Shown here: in pieces, positions 1 to 6,035 of the stretch
How positions within the stretch are numbered: the stretch's first letter is position 1
Layout of the letters: each line of letters opens with the position of its first letter
Notes under the pieces: generated by a model
Seen by the model: the letters and a program-made list of their open reading frames with translations, nothing else
The model's database searches: none
Told to the model about the DNA's origin: nothing
Source of the DNA: JAWWPY01 sp964412845
GTDB lineage: Bacteria > Actinomycetota > Actinomycetes > Streptosporangiales > Streptosporangiaceae
NCBI GenBank assembly: GCA_964412845.1
Contig: CAYPQM010000196.1
Location: 1-10,542, forward strand
Direction of reading: 5' to 3'
Length of the DNA: 10,542 bases
Made by a program: the position numbers and the translations under genes

Positions 1-33
1 CCTGCGCCTCCGCCCGGTGTCCTGACCGCTGCG

Positions 34-55
34 CCCCGGGGAGTGCTCCGCGGGG
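34..55. other. GC-rich hairpin upstream of the aldo/keto reductase
   Basis: The arms CCCCGGGGAG and CTCCGCGGGG pair over ten positions with one mismatch around a two-base TG centre. No T-run follows on the plus strand (GAAACC does). It could be the end of a gene lying left of the window or part of the 5' leader of the aldo/keto reductase. The rest of bases 1-83 shows no coding region or clear promoter. Confidence 0.3.
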
Positions 56-83
56 AAACCAGCCGCGTCGTACCGTGGCGGGC

Positions 84-1070
84 ATGGAATACACCCACCT
101 CGGCCGTAGCGGCGTTTCAGTCAGCAGGCTCTGCCTCGGGACGATGAACTTCGGCGCGATCACCAGCGAAGGCGACGCGCACGAGATCATGGACGTCGCC
201 CACGAGTTCGGCATCAACTTCTTTGACACGGCGAACACCTACGGCCAGCCCCGGGCCGAAGGCGTCACCGAGCAGGTCATCGGCCGCTGGCTGGCGGCCG
301 GACACGGGCGCAGGGACCGGACCGTCCTGGCCACGAAGCTGTACGGGGGCAAGGGCGAGTGGCCGAACGACCGCTTCCTCTCGGCGGTGAACATCCGCCG
401 GGCCTGCGAGGACTCGCTGCGGCGGCTCGGCACCGATCGCATCGACCTCTACCAGATGCATCATGTGGACCGGGCCACGCCGTGGGACGAGATCTGGGAA
501 GCGATGGACGTTCTGCGCACCCAAGGCAAGATCATTTACGCCGGCTCGTCGAATTTCGCCGGCTGGCACATCGCCCAGGCGCAGGAGGCAGCGCGGCGCC
601 GGCTGGCCTTCGGCCTGGTCAGTGAGCAGTCGTTGTACAACCTCGCCGAGCGCACGGTCGAGCTCGAAGTGCTCCCGGCGTGCCAGGGCTACGGCCTGGG
701 CGTCATCCCGTGGAGCCCGCTGCACGGCGGGCTGCTCAGCGGCATCCTGAGCCGCCGGGCCAGCGGGTCGGGCGCGGCCGGGCGCAGCGCGAGTGGCCGG
801 GCCGACGAGGTCCTGGACAGCATGCGCCCCCAGGTGGAGGCGTACGAGGCATTCTGCGCCAGTCGCGGTGAGGAGGCCGCGCTCGTCGCCCTGGCCTGGT
901 TGCTGCACCAGCCCGCCGTCACCGCGCCGATCGTCGGCCCCCGCACCCTGGAGCAGCTGACCAGCGCGCTGCGGGCCGTGGAGATCACGCTGGACGAGAA
1001 GGCGCTGGCCCGGCTCGACGAGATCTTCCCCGGCCCCGGCGGCGCCGCCCCCGAGGCCTACGCCTGGTAG
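84..1070 (+). CDS. Aldo/keto reductase
   Basis: NADPH-dependent oxidoreductase of the aldo/keto reductase superfamily: a cytosolic (beta/alpha)8 barrel reducing carbonyl substrates. The substrate cannot be told from sequence. Numbered from the ATG at 84 (328 aa), the catalytic tetrad is visible: Asp48 and Tyr53 in FFDTANTYG, Lys85 in LATKLYGG and His126 in DLYQMHHVD. The N-terminus (YTHLGRSGVSVSRLCLGTM) and a C-terminal GPGGAAPEAYAW tail fit the family and its usual length. A GTG at 75 would add three residues. I prefer ATG 84 because the family usually begins directly at M-x-Y-x-x-L-G; only a weak GGCGGG precedes it. It stands alone and converges on rsgA. A single-gene unit with no visible operon partner; the family call is secure, the physiological role is not. 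Confidence 0.93.
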   Translation: MEYTHLGRSGVSVSRLCLGTMNFGAITSEGDAHEIMDVAHEFGINFFDTANTYGQPRAEGVTEQVIGRWLAAGHGRRDRTVLATKLYGGKGEWPNDRFLSAVNIRRACEDSLRRLGTDRIDLYQMHHVDRATPWDEIWEAMDVLRTQGKIIYAGSSNFAGWHIAQAQEAARRRLAFGLVSEQSLYNLAERTVELEVLPACQGYGLGVIPWSPLHGGLLSGILSRRASGSGAAGRSASGRADEVLDSMRPQVEAYEAFCASRGEEAALVALAWLLHQPAVTAPIVGPRTLEQLTSALRAVEITLDEKALARLDEIFPGPGGAAPEAYAW

Positions 1071-1077
1071 CTCCTCA

Positions 1078-1140
1078 CACGACGTCGTGAGATGCGTTTT
1101 GCTGTCGTTCTAACGACGGCTGAAGCGATTTACTGTCGTT
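1078..1140. repeat. Palindrome and 16-base direct repeat between convergent genes
   Basis: The 82-base gap between the aldo/keto reductase and rsgA stops is not random. CACGACGTCGTG at 1078-1089 is a perfect palindrome. GCGTTTTGCTGTCGTT (1094-1109) and GCGATTTACTGTCGTT (1125-1140) are direct repeats identical at 14 of 16 positions. The first copy continues into CT and then AACGACGGC, making a hairpin (about 1097-1124, two-base loop, with wobble pairs and one mismatch). Placement suggests a bidirectional transcription end, but there is no proper U-tract after the hairpin on either strand, so a protein-binding site or a dispersed repeat is equally possible. Confidence 0.5.
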
Positions 1141-1152
1141 AGAGTGCCGGGG

Positions 1153-2196
1153 TCAGGTGGGGTCGTCGCCTTCGCGGCTGCGCAGCAGGCGGCGCAGCGA
1201 GTCCAGGCGGGTCAGCAGCCGGGGGTCCCCGCCCTGGTCGCGCACCCAGTCGTCCAGCGCGCAGTCGGGGTCGAGGTGGGCGCATCCGCGCGGGCAGGCG
1301 GCCGTGCCCGGGGCCAGGTCGGGGAACGCGGCCACCACCCGGGCCGGCGCCACATGGGCCAGGCCGAACCCGCGCAGCCCGGGCGTGTCGATCAGCCAGC
1401 CGCCGCCCGGCAGCCGGAGCGCGATCGCTGACGACGACGTGTGCCGGCCCCGGCCGGTGACCGGGCTGACCGTGCCCACCGCCCGGTCCGCTCCCGGGAC
1501 CAGGGCGTTGACCAGTGTTGACTTGCCCACCCCCGAGTGGCCGACCATGACGCTGACCCGGTCGGTGAGCACTTCGCGGAGCGGGTCGAGCATGGCGTCG
1601 GTCAGCGGCCGCCCCAGGACCACGTGCGCGGTGCCCAGCGGCCCGTACGCGGCCAGCAGGGATTCGGCGGACGCCAGGTCGGACTTGGTCAGGCAGAGCA
1701 GCGGGGTCAGGCCCGCGTCGTAGGCGGCGACCAGGAATCGGTCGATGAGCCGCGGCCGCGGCGGCGGGTCGGCCAGCGCGGTGACGATGACGAGCTGGTT
1801 CGCGTTGGCCACGATGATGCGTTCCACCGGGTCGGTGTCGTCCGCGGAGCGCCGCAGCACCGATGTGCGCGGCGTGACCCGGACCACCCGGGCCAGCGCG
1901 CCAGGCACCCCTGAGATGTCCCCGGCGAGGGCCACCCGGTCGCCGACCACGACGCTGTGCCGCCCGAGCTCGCGGGCGGTCATCGCGGTGACCACCCGGT
2001 CGCCGACGATGACGCCGTACCGGCCGCGGTCGACCGTGGCCACGAACCCCTCGACCGCGCCTTCGTGCGCGGGCCTGGTCCGGGTGCGCGGGCGCGACCC
2101 CCGTCCGGGCCGGACCCGTACGTCGTCCTCGTCCAGGCCCGCGTGGCCAGGCCGCCGGCTCAGGGCGCGCTCTCCTGCGCCAGCATCGCCGCCCAC
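1153..2196 (-). CDS. rsgA: Ribosome small-subunit biogenesis GTPase RsgA
   Basis: Circularly permuted GTPase that acts late in 30S subunit maturation. In GTG-start numbering (347 aa), an OB-fold region (about 48-110) precedes the G domain, in which the motifs appear in permuted order: G4 TKSD at 170-173, G1 P-loop GHSGVGKS at 219-226, G2 Thr in GRGRHTSS near 253, and G3 DTPG at 270-273. A C-terminal zinc site follows with Cys301, Cys305, His307 and Cys312. The gene lies directly behind aroA and overlaps its end. The listed start is the only usual start codon upstream of the OB fold (GTG at 2196), but it has no Shine-Dalgarno sequence. A CTG at 2163-2161 is preceded by AGGAG at 8 bases, overlaps the aroA TGA as CTGA, and would give an N-terminus of typical actinobacterial length (MSRRPGHAGLDEDDVR). 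The real start may therefore be 2163. Confidence 0.95.
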   Translation of the reverse strand: MGGDAGAGERALSRRPGHAGLDEDDVRVRPGRGSRPRTRTRPAHEGAVEGFVATVDRGRYGVIVGDRVVTAMTARELGRHSVVVGDRVALAGDISGVPGALARVVRVTPRTSVLRRSADDTDPVERIIVANANQLVIVTALADPPPRPRLIDRFLVAAYDAGLTPLLCLTKSDLASAESLLAAYGPLGTAHVVLGRPLTDAMLDPLREVLTDRVSVMVGHSGVGKSTLVNALVPGADRAVGTVSPVTGRGRHTSSSAIALRLPGGGWLIDTPGLRGFGLAHVAPARVVAAFPDLAPGTAACPRGCAHLDPDCALDDWVRDQGGDPRLLTRLDSLRRLLRSREGDDPT

Positions 2197-3512
2197 AGCC
2201 CGGTGAACTCAGGGAAGGTCTTCCCGACGGTCGCCGCGTCCTGCACCTCGATGCCGGGGACGGCCAGGCCCAGCACGGCCGCGGCCATCACCAGCCGGTG
2301 GTCGTCATAGCTGGCGAACAGGCCGCGGGCGCGCAGCGGGCGCGGCCGGATTTCCAGCCCGTCGGCGAGTTCGGTGACGTCGCCGCCCAGCGCGTTGACC
2401 TCGTGGGCCAGGGCGGCCAGCCGGTCTGTCTCCTGCAGCCGCTGGTGCCCGATCCCGGTCAGCACCGACGGCGAATCCGCCAGCGCCGCGAGCGCGGTCA
2501 GCACCGGGGAGATCTCGCTGACGTCGCTGAGGTCAGCGGTGATCCCGCCGATGGCGCCGGTCCCGGTGACGGTCAGCTCGCCGCCGGTGAGGCCGCAGGC
2601 CGCGCCCATCCTGGTGAACATGTCCAGGATCTGCCCGGCCGGCTGCGAGGTTACGGCCGGCCAGTCCAGGATCGTGACAGTGCCGCCGGTGACCAGGGCG
2701 GCGGCCAGGAACGGCGCTGAATTCACCAGATCCGGCTGCACGGACAGCCGCTGCCCACTGCCGATCCGCCCCGGCCGCACGAACCAGGTATCCGGCAGCT
2801 GGCCGGCGCCGGCCAGGTCCGCCGGGTGCTGGGTTTCCGTCTCGACCTCGGCGCCCACGTCGCGCAGCATCTGCACGGTCATGGCGATGTGCGGGGCGGA
2901 CGGGGCGCGCGGGCCGCGGTGCCGGATTTCCACGCCCTTGTCGTAGCGGGGCGCCGAGAGCAGCAGCCCGGACACGAACTGGGACGAGGCGGAGGCGTCC
3001 ACGGTGACCACACCGCCGGTCAGCGAGCCGGTGCCGCGCACGGTGAACGGGATGGCGCCGTGGCCCCCGTCATCGATCACCGCCCCGATCTCACGCAAGC
3101 CGTCGATAATCGGCCCGATGGGCCGCTGGGTGGCCCGCGGATCGCCGTGGAATTCCACGGCGACCCTGGTCAAAGCGGCCACTGGCGGCACGAAACGCAT
3201 GACGGTGCCAGCGTTTCCCACGTCCACCCGCGTGTCGGTGGTGGCGGTCCCCGGCGACACCCGCCACCCTTCCGGGGAGTCCTGCACGCTGGCCCCGAGA
3301 GCGGTGATGGCCCCGGCCATCAAGAGCGTGTCCCGGGCCCGCAGCGGGTTGGCGATGATACCCGGCCCGTCGGCGAGCGCGGCGAGGACCAGGGCGCGGT
3401 TGGTCATGGACTTGGAGCCCGGCAGCCGCAGGCGTGCCCGCACCGGCCCGGCCGCCACAGGTGCCAGCCAGTCCGGGGCGGATCCGCGGTCATCCTCGGG
3501 CACGTCGGTCAT
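2160..3512 (-). CDS. aroA: 3-phosphoshikimate 1-carboxyvinyltransferase (EPSP synthase)
   Basis: Transfers the enolpyruvyl group of phosphoenolpyruvate to shikimate 3-phosphate, the sixth step of the shikimate pathway to aromatic amino acids. Numbered from ATG 3512 (450 aa), it shows the substrate-binding PGSKS at 31-35 followed by Arg39, the PEP-loop GNAGTVMRF at 99-107, the RLQETDRL block near 358-365 with the catalytic Glu, YDDHR near 402-406 and KTFPEF near 431. The catalytic Asp of enterobacterial enzymes is replaced by Glu in DVSEISPVL, which I believe is usual for actinobacterial AroA. The frame is open to 3578, but the stretch before ATG 3512 (SSSDPVRPGARTG...) does not look like family sequence, so I start at 3512. 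The ribosome site there is weak (CTCGGAGC next to the ATG). It heads the aroA-rsgA unit and is divergent from the SRAP gene. Confidence 0.96.
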   Translation of the reverse strand: MTDVPEDDRGSAPDWLAPVAAGPVRARLRLPGSKSMTNRALVLAALADGPGIIANPLRARDTLLMAGAITALGASVQDSPEGWRVSPGTATTDTRVDVGNAGTVMRFVPPVAALTRVAVEFHGDPRATQRPIGPIIDGLREIGAVIDDGGHGAIPFTVRGTGSLTGGVVTVDASASSQFVSGLLLSAPRYDKGVEIRHRGPRAPSAPHIAMTVQMLRDVGAEVETETQHPADLAGAGQLPDTWFVRPGRIGSGQRLSVQPDLVNSAPFLAAALVTGGTVTILDWPAVTSQPAGQILDMFTRMGAACGLTGGELTVTGTGAIGGITADLSDVSEISPVLTALAALADSPSVLTGIGHQRLQETDRLAALAHEVNALGGDVTELADGLEIRPRPLRARGLFASYDDHRLVMAAAVLGLAVPGIEVQDAATVGKTFPEFTGLWAAMLAQESAP

Positions 3513-3634
3513 GCTCCGAGCGTAGTCCGTGCCGGTCCTGGCGCCGGGTCGGACTGGATCACTGGAAGAAGGGAACAATCACGGTTCGCGGGCCGCCGCG
3601 CTCAGCGGGCCGCCATGTTTGGAAAGCAGGATCG

Positions 3635-3663
3635 TGGTTATGAATCGGCACATTCTGTAATTC
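3635..3663 (+). promoter_or_regulatory. Possible promoter of the SRAP gene
   Basis: In the 197-base gap between the divergent aroA and SRAP starts, TGGTTA (3635-3640) and TAATTC (3658-3663) are separated by 17 bases, in the most AT-rich part of the gap. The -35 match to TTGACA is weak, and TGTAAT (3656-3661) is an alternative -10. I see no LexA-type box (TCGAAC-N4-GTTCGA) in the gap, and no clear promoter for aroA on the other strand. Confidence 0.28.
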
Positions 3664-3709
3664 TCCGGATCTGTACTACTCCATCCGCTAGGGACGGCAG
3701 GAAGACGAC

Positions 3710-4621
3710 ATGTGCGGTCGGTACGCCTCGGCGCGAAACCGCCAGGAACTCCTTGAGGAGTTCCAGGTGGAGCGCGACCGCGTCACCGAATCGCTGGCGC
3801 CGGATTACAACGTGGCGCCGACCAAGCCGGTTTATGCCGTGCTCACCCGCCGGGAAAGGGCTCCCCGTGAGCCCGCCGCGGAAGAGCCGGGCGCGGCGGA
3901 GTCCAGTGCGGCGGAGTCCAGCGCGGCGGAGTCCAGCGCCGCGGGCTCGCCGGATGCCGACCCGGTCCGCGAACTCCGGGTTGTCCGGTGGGGACTCGTG
4001 CCGTCCTGGGCCAAGGACGCCTCGATCGGCAGCCGCCTGATCAACGCCCGGGCCGAGACGGTCAGCACGAAGCCCGCGTTCCGCCGGGCGTTCGCCCGGC
4101 GCAGGTGCCTGCTGCCGGCCGATGGCTTCTACGAGTGGCAGGCGGCCGGAGATGGCCCGCATGCCCGTAAGCAGCCGTACTTCATCCACCGGCCAGATGG
4201 CGGTGTCCTCGCGTTCGCGGGTCTCTACGAGCTCTGGCGCGACCCGGCGGTGCCGGATGGCGACCCGGACGCCTGGCTCTGGTCCGCGACGATCATCACG
4301 ACCCAGGCCCCGGACGATCTCGGCCAGATCCACGACCGGACGCCCATGGTGATCGAGCCCGCGCGGTGGGCGGACTGGCTCGATCCCGGGCACGCTGACG
4401 AGGCCGCGCTGCACGCGCTGCTGGCTCCCGCGGTGTCCGGCGGGCTCACCTCGTATCCGGTCTCCACTGAGGTCAACTCGGTGCGTCACAACGGGCCGGG
4501 GCTGATCGAGCGGGTGAACCCTGATCCTGAGCCCGCCGGGACGGCGCCAGCCAGCTCCCGGGGGGCCACGGCCGGCCAACACGGCGATGCTTCCCACGGC
4601 GGCGCTGACAGGTTGTTCTAG
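3710..4621 (+). CDS. SRAP-domain abasic-site processing protein (HMCES/YedK family)
   Basis: SRAP proteins form a thiazolidine crosslink between their N-terminal cysteine and abasic sites in single-stranded DNA, shielding them from breakage. The translation starts MCGRY, so Met removal exposes catalytic Cys2. The other active-site residues are visible: Asn112 in RLINARAET, Glu142 in GFYEW and His208 in IHDRTPMV; VRWGLVPSW at 92-100 is also typical. It is 303 aa, longer than YedK (about 220), because of an Ala/Glu/Ser-rich insertion at about 49-85 and a disordered tail from about 265 ending GGADRLF. AGGAAG stands 6-11 bases upstream of the ATG, supporting this start. It is divergent from aroA and followed by the DksA-like gene after a hairpin. 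Human HMCES binds the sliding clamp through its tail; whether the final LF has such a role is inference. Confidence 0.95.
   Translation: MCGRYASARNRQELLEEFQVERDRVTESLAPDYNVAPTKPVYAVLTRRERAPREPAAEEPGAAESSAAESSAAESSAAGSPDADPVRELRVVRWGLVPSWAKDASIGSRLINARAETVSTKPAFRRAFARRRCLLPADGFYEWQAAGDGPHARKQPYFIHRPDGGVLAFAGLYELWRDPAVPDGDPDAWLWSATIITTQAPDDLGQIHDRTPMVIEPARWADWLDPGHADEAALHALLAPAVSGGLTSYPVSTEVNSVRHNGPGLIERVNPDPEPAGTAPASSRGATAGQHGDASHGGADRLF
3893..3937 (+). repeat. Three tandem 15-base repeats coding AAESS
   Basis: GCGGCGGAGTCCAGY occurs three times in direct succession (3893-3907, 3908-3922, 3923-3937); only the last base of the first copy differs. It codes for AAESS x3, residues 62-76 of the SRAP protein. 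The near identity at DNA level points to recent slippage expansion. The position lies in a surface loop before the conserved VRWGLVPSW strand, so copy number probably does not disturb the fold. Confidence 0.9.
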
Positions 4622-4630
4622 AAGACCCCT

Positions 4631-4665
4631 GCAGCGCGGCCGGCCAAGCCGGCTCAGTGCGCTGC
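4631..4665. terminator. Strong hairpin between the SRAP and DksA-like genes
   Basis: GCAGCGC (4631-4637) pairs with GCGCTGC (4659-4665), and inside it GCCGGC (4639-4644) pairs with GCCGGC (4648-4653) around a CAA loop, with the unpaired TCAGT on one side. It begins 9 bases after the SRAP stop. No U-run follows, so it may be a U-less actinobacterial terminator, a processing or stability structure, or a leader structure for the next gene, whose ribosome site begins 15 bases downstream. Confidence 0.45.
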
Positions 4666-4696
4666 CGGAGCCATGACGAGAGGAGGGCGGGGCTCC

Positions 4697-5041
4697 GTGG
4701 ATACTGCGATTGCGGGCAAGCGCCTGGAGCAAGCACGTGAGGACCTGGACAGGTCCATCGCGGTGCTGCGGGGGGAGAAGCCGGATGGGATCGTCGCCGA
4801 CACGCCGCAGGACCCGGCGGACGCCGGGACCAGGCTGTCCGAGGCGGATCGCACTAACGCCGTGCTCGCCGTCGCGGATACGCAGCGCACCGAGGTGCTG
4901 AATGCCCTGCGGCGCATCCAGGAGGGCACCTACGGGACCTGTGTGGACTGCCAGGCCGCCATCCCGGAGGGGCGCCTGGAAGCCAGGCCCGAGGCGTCCC
5001 GCTGCGTCAAATGCCAGTCGAAGCGGGATCGCCGCCACTAG
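4697..5041 (+). CDS. DksA/TraR-family C4 zinc-finger protein
   Basis: Small protein of the DksA/TraR family, whose members insert a coiled-coil tip into the RNA polymerase secondary channel and modulate initiation. From GTG 4697 it is 114 aa: a helical coiled coil (about 5-28 and 47-76), a tip DPADAG at 39-44, and a C4 zinc finger with Cys82, Cys85, Cys103 and Cys106 inside the typical GTYGTC...RLEARP...C context. The distance from the second tip Asp (42) to the first zinc Cys (82) equals that in E. coli DksA (74 to 114), and the finger spacing is also the same. The tip Ala of DksA is Gly here, and about 32 N-terminal residues of DksA are missing. I chose GTG 4697 because AGGAGG stands 10 bases before it; an ATG at 4673 in frame has a poorly spaced GGAG. 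Its target is inferred, not shown. Confidence 0.9.
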   Translation: MDTAIAGKRLEQAREDLDRSIAVLRGEKPDGIVADTPQDPADAGTRLSEADRTNAVLAVADTQRTEVLNALRRIQEGTYGTCVDCQAAIPEGRLEARPEASRCVKCQSKRDRRH

Positions 5042-5847
5042 CGCCCATCGTGCTGCGGGCCTGGCTTGCGGGCCGCGGCCAGCAGGTAGATGCCAAACGA
5101 TTCGTCACCGCCGCCGTCGTCGGTGACCGCGCCGAGCTCGGCCCGGATCAGCCGCGCGATGGACCGGGGGTCCTTGCGCAGCACATGGTCCACCATGGAC
5201 GGGGACAGCAGGGTCCGCGGCCGGATCCAGCGGACCTCCAGCCCGGCCTCGGTGAGCAGGTCGCTGAGGTGCTGGGGGCCGAAGCACCGGGTGATGGAGC
5301 CGTCCGGCCAGGGGATGAGGACGACCTCGGCGTGCGGCAGGTCGGTCAGGTGGGCCCAGTGGTGCTGCTCGGCCAGGATGGCCATGCCGAGGACGAGGGA
5401 ATCCACGCAGGCCAGGACCTGGCCGCCGGGCCGCAGGACCCGGGCGATCTCCGCCGTGACGTCCTCGGCCACCAACTGCCTGGACAGCGCGCCATCATCG
5501 GCGATCACGCCGTCCACGCAGCCGTCGGCCAGGAAGGACAGGTCGGCGGAATCGGCCACCACCGTCGCGATGTGGCCGCGGCCGACCCGGGTGTGGATCA
5601 GCGCGGGATACACCGGAGGCACGGGCACCACCCGCAGCACGACGTGACCGGCGGCGGCCGCCTGGACCGCGCCACGCGACTGCGGTCCCGAGATGTCGAC
5701 GAGAAGCTGGCCGCTGCGCGGTAGCCAGGCATTGAGTTGCGCCGCCGCCACGGCTCGCTGGAATCGCCAGTAGGCGGTCAGCGGGCCGGACCCGAGGACG
5801 GCAAGAGGACTGGTCGCGCTTACCGCCACGGGGACTCCATCCACCAC
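5038..5847 (-). CDS. Class I SAM-dependent methyltransferase-like protein
   Basis: A 269-aa Rossmann-fold methyltransferase-like protein of unknown substrate. Recognisable elements are the first strand and loop LLVDISGPQS (48-57), the acidic second-strand end with VVADSADLSFLADGCVDGVIADD (96-118; compare Methyltransf_11), and the helix/strand EIARVLRPGGQVLA (133-146). The SAM-binding loop after the first strand has one glycine instead of the usual D-x-G-x-G-x-G, so cofactor binding is uncertain. The listed start is GTG 5847 without a clear ribosome site. GTG 5829, six codons later and preceded by GGAG at 5 bases, is at least as good and would give 263 aa. It converges on the DksA-like gene, both stops lying in one CTAG, and is divergent from sigR. 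No partner gene indicates what is methylated. Confidence 0.8.
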   Translation of the reverse strand: MVDGVPVAVSATSPLAVLGSGPLTAYWRFQRAVAAAQLNAWLPRSGQLLVDISGPQSRGAVQAAAAGHVVLRVVPVPPVYPALIHTRVGRGHIATVVADSADLSFLADGCVDGVIADDGALSRQLVAEDVTAEIARVLRPGGQVLACVDSLVLGMAILAEQHHWAHLTDLPHAEVVLIPWPDGSITRCFGPQHLSDLLTEAGLEVRWIRPRTLLSPSMVDHVLRKDPRSIARLIRAELGAVTDDGGGDESFGIYLLAAARKPGPQHDGR

Positions 5848-6000
5848 GGACCGCGCGCGCCGCGCCGGCGGCCCGTCAGAGTGACAGGATCGAAGCGTCG
5901 CCGCGACGGCAGGTGCCCGCGCAGTCCTTACCGGGCATCTTTCCCATCATTGCCCCAATCTGCACCTCACCTAACGGCGAGGACGCCCTGCTCATCTGAT

Positions 6001-6027
6001 GGAATGAAGCAGCTGAACCGCATGTTG
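6001..6027 (+). promoter_or_regulatory. SigR-type promoter of the sigR-rsrA operon
   Basis: GGAAT (6001-6005), exactly 18 bases, then GTTG (6024-6027). This is the consensus known for SigR-dependent promoters in Streptomyces (GGAAT-N18-GTTG). It faces sigR and gives the expected positive autoregulation: oxidation inactivates RsrA, and free SigR raises sigR-rsrA transcription. The predicted transcription start is about 6033-6037, on or next to the GTG at 6036. The remainder of the 188-base gap (5848-6035) to the divergent methyltransferase gene shows no convincing second promoter. Confidence 0.88.
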
Positions 6028-6035
6028 CACCCACC

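Noticed and set aside
2826..4040. 404-codon plus-strand open frame opposite aroA
   Set aside because: His/Gly/Arg-rich shadow translation; crosses from antisense of aroA into an alternative frame of the SRAP gene.
3638..5038. 466-codon minus-strand open frame opposite the SRAP and DksA-like genes
   Set aside because: Low-complexity Arg/Gly/Pro-rich translation and no recognisable domain; SRAP and zinc-finger motifs on the other strand explain the region.
5011..5724. 237-codon plus-strand open frame opposite the methyltransferase-like gene
   Set aside because: Gly/Asp/Gln/His-rich shadow; the minus frame has Rossmann-fold motifs and a plausible start with ribosome site.
5760..5790. Second SigR-like -35 element (GGAAT at 5763)
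   Set aside because: No GTT at the 18-19 base spacing, and it lies inside the methyltransferase-like gene pointing the wrong way for it.
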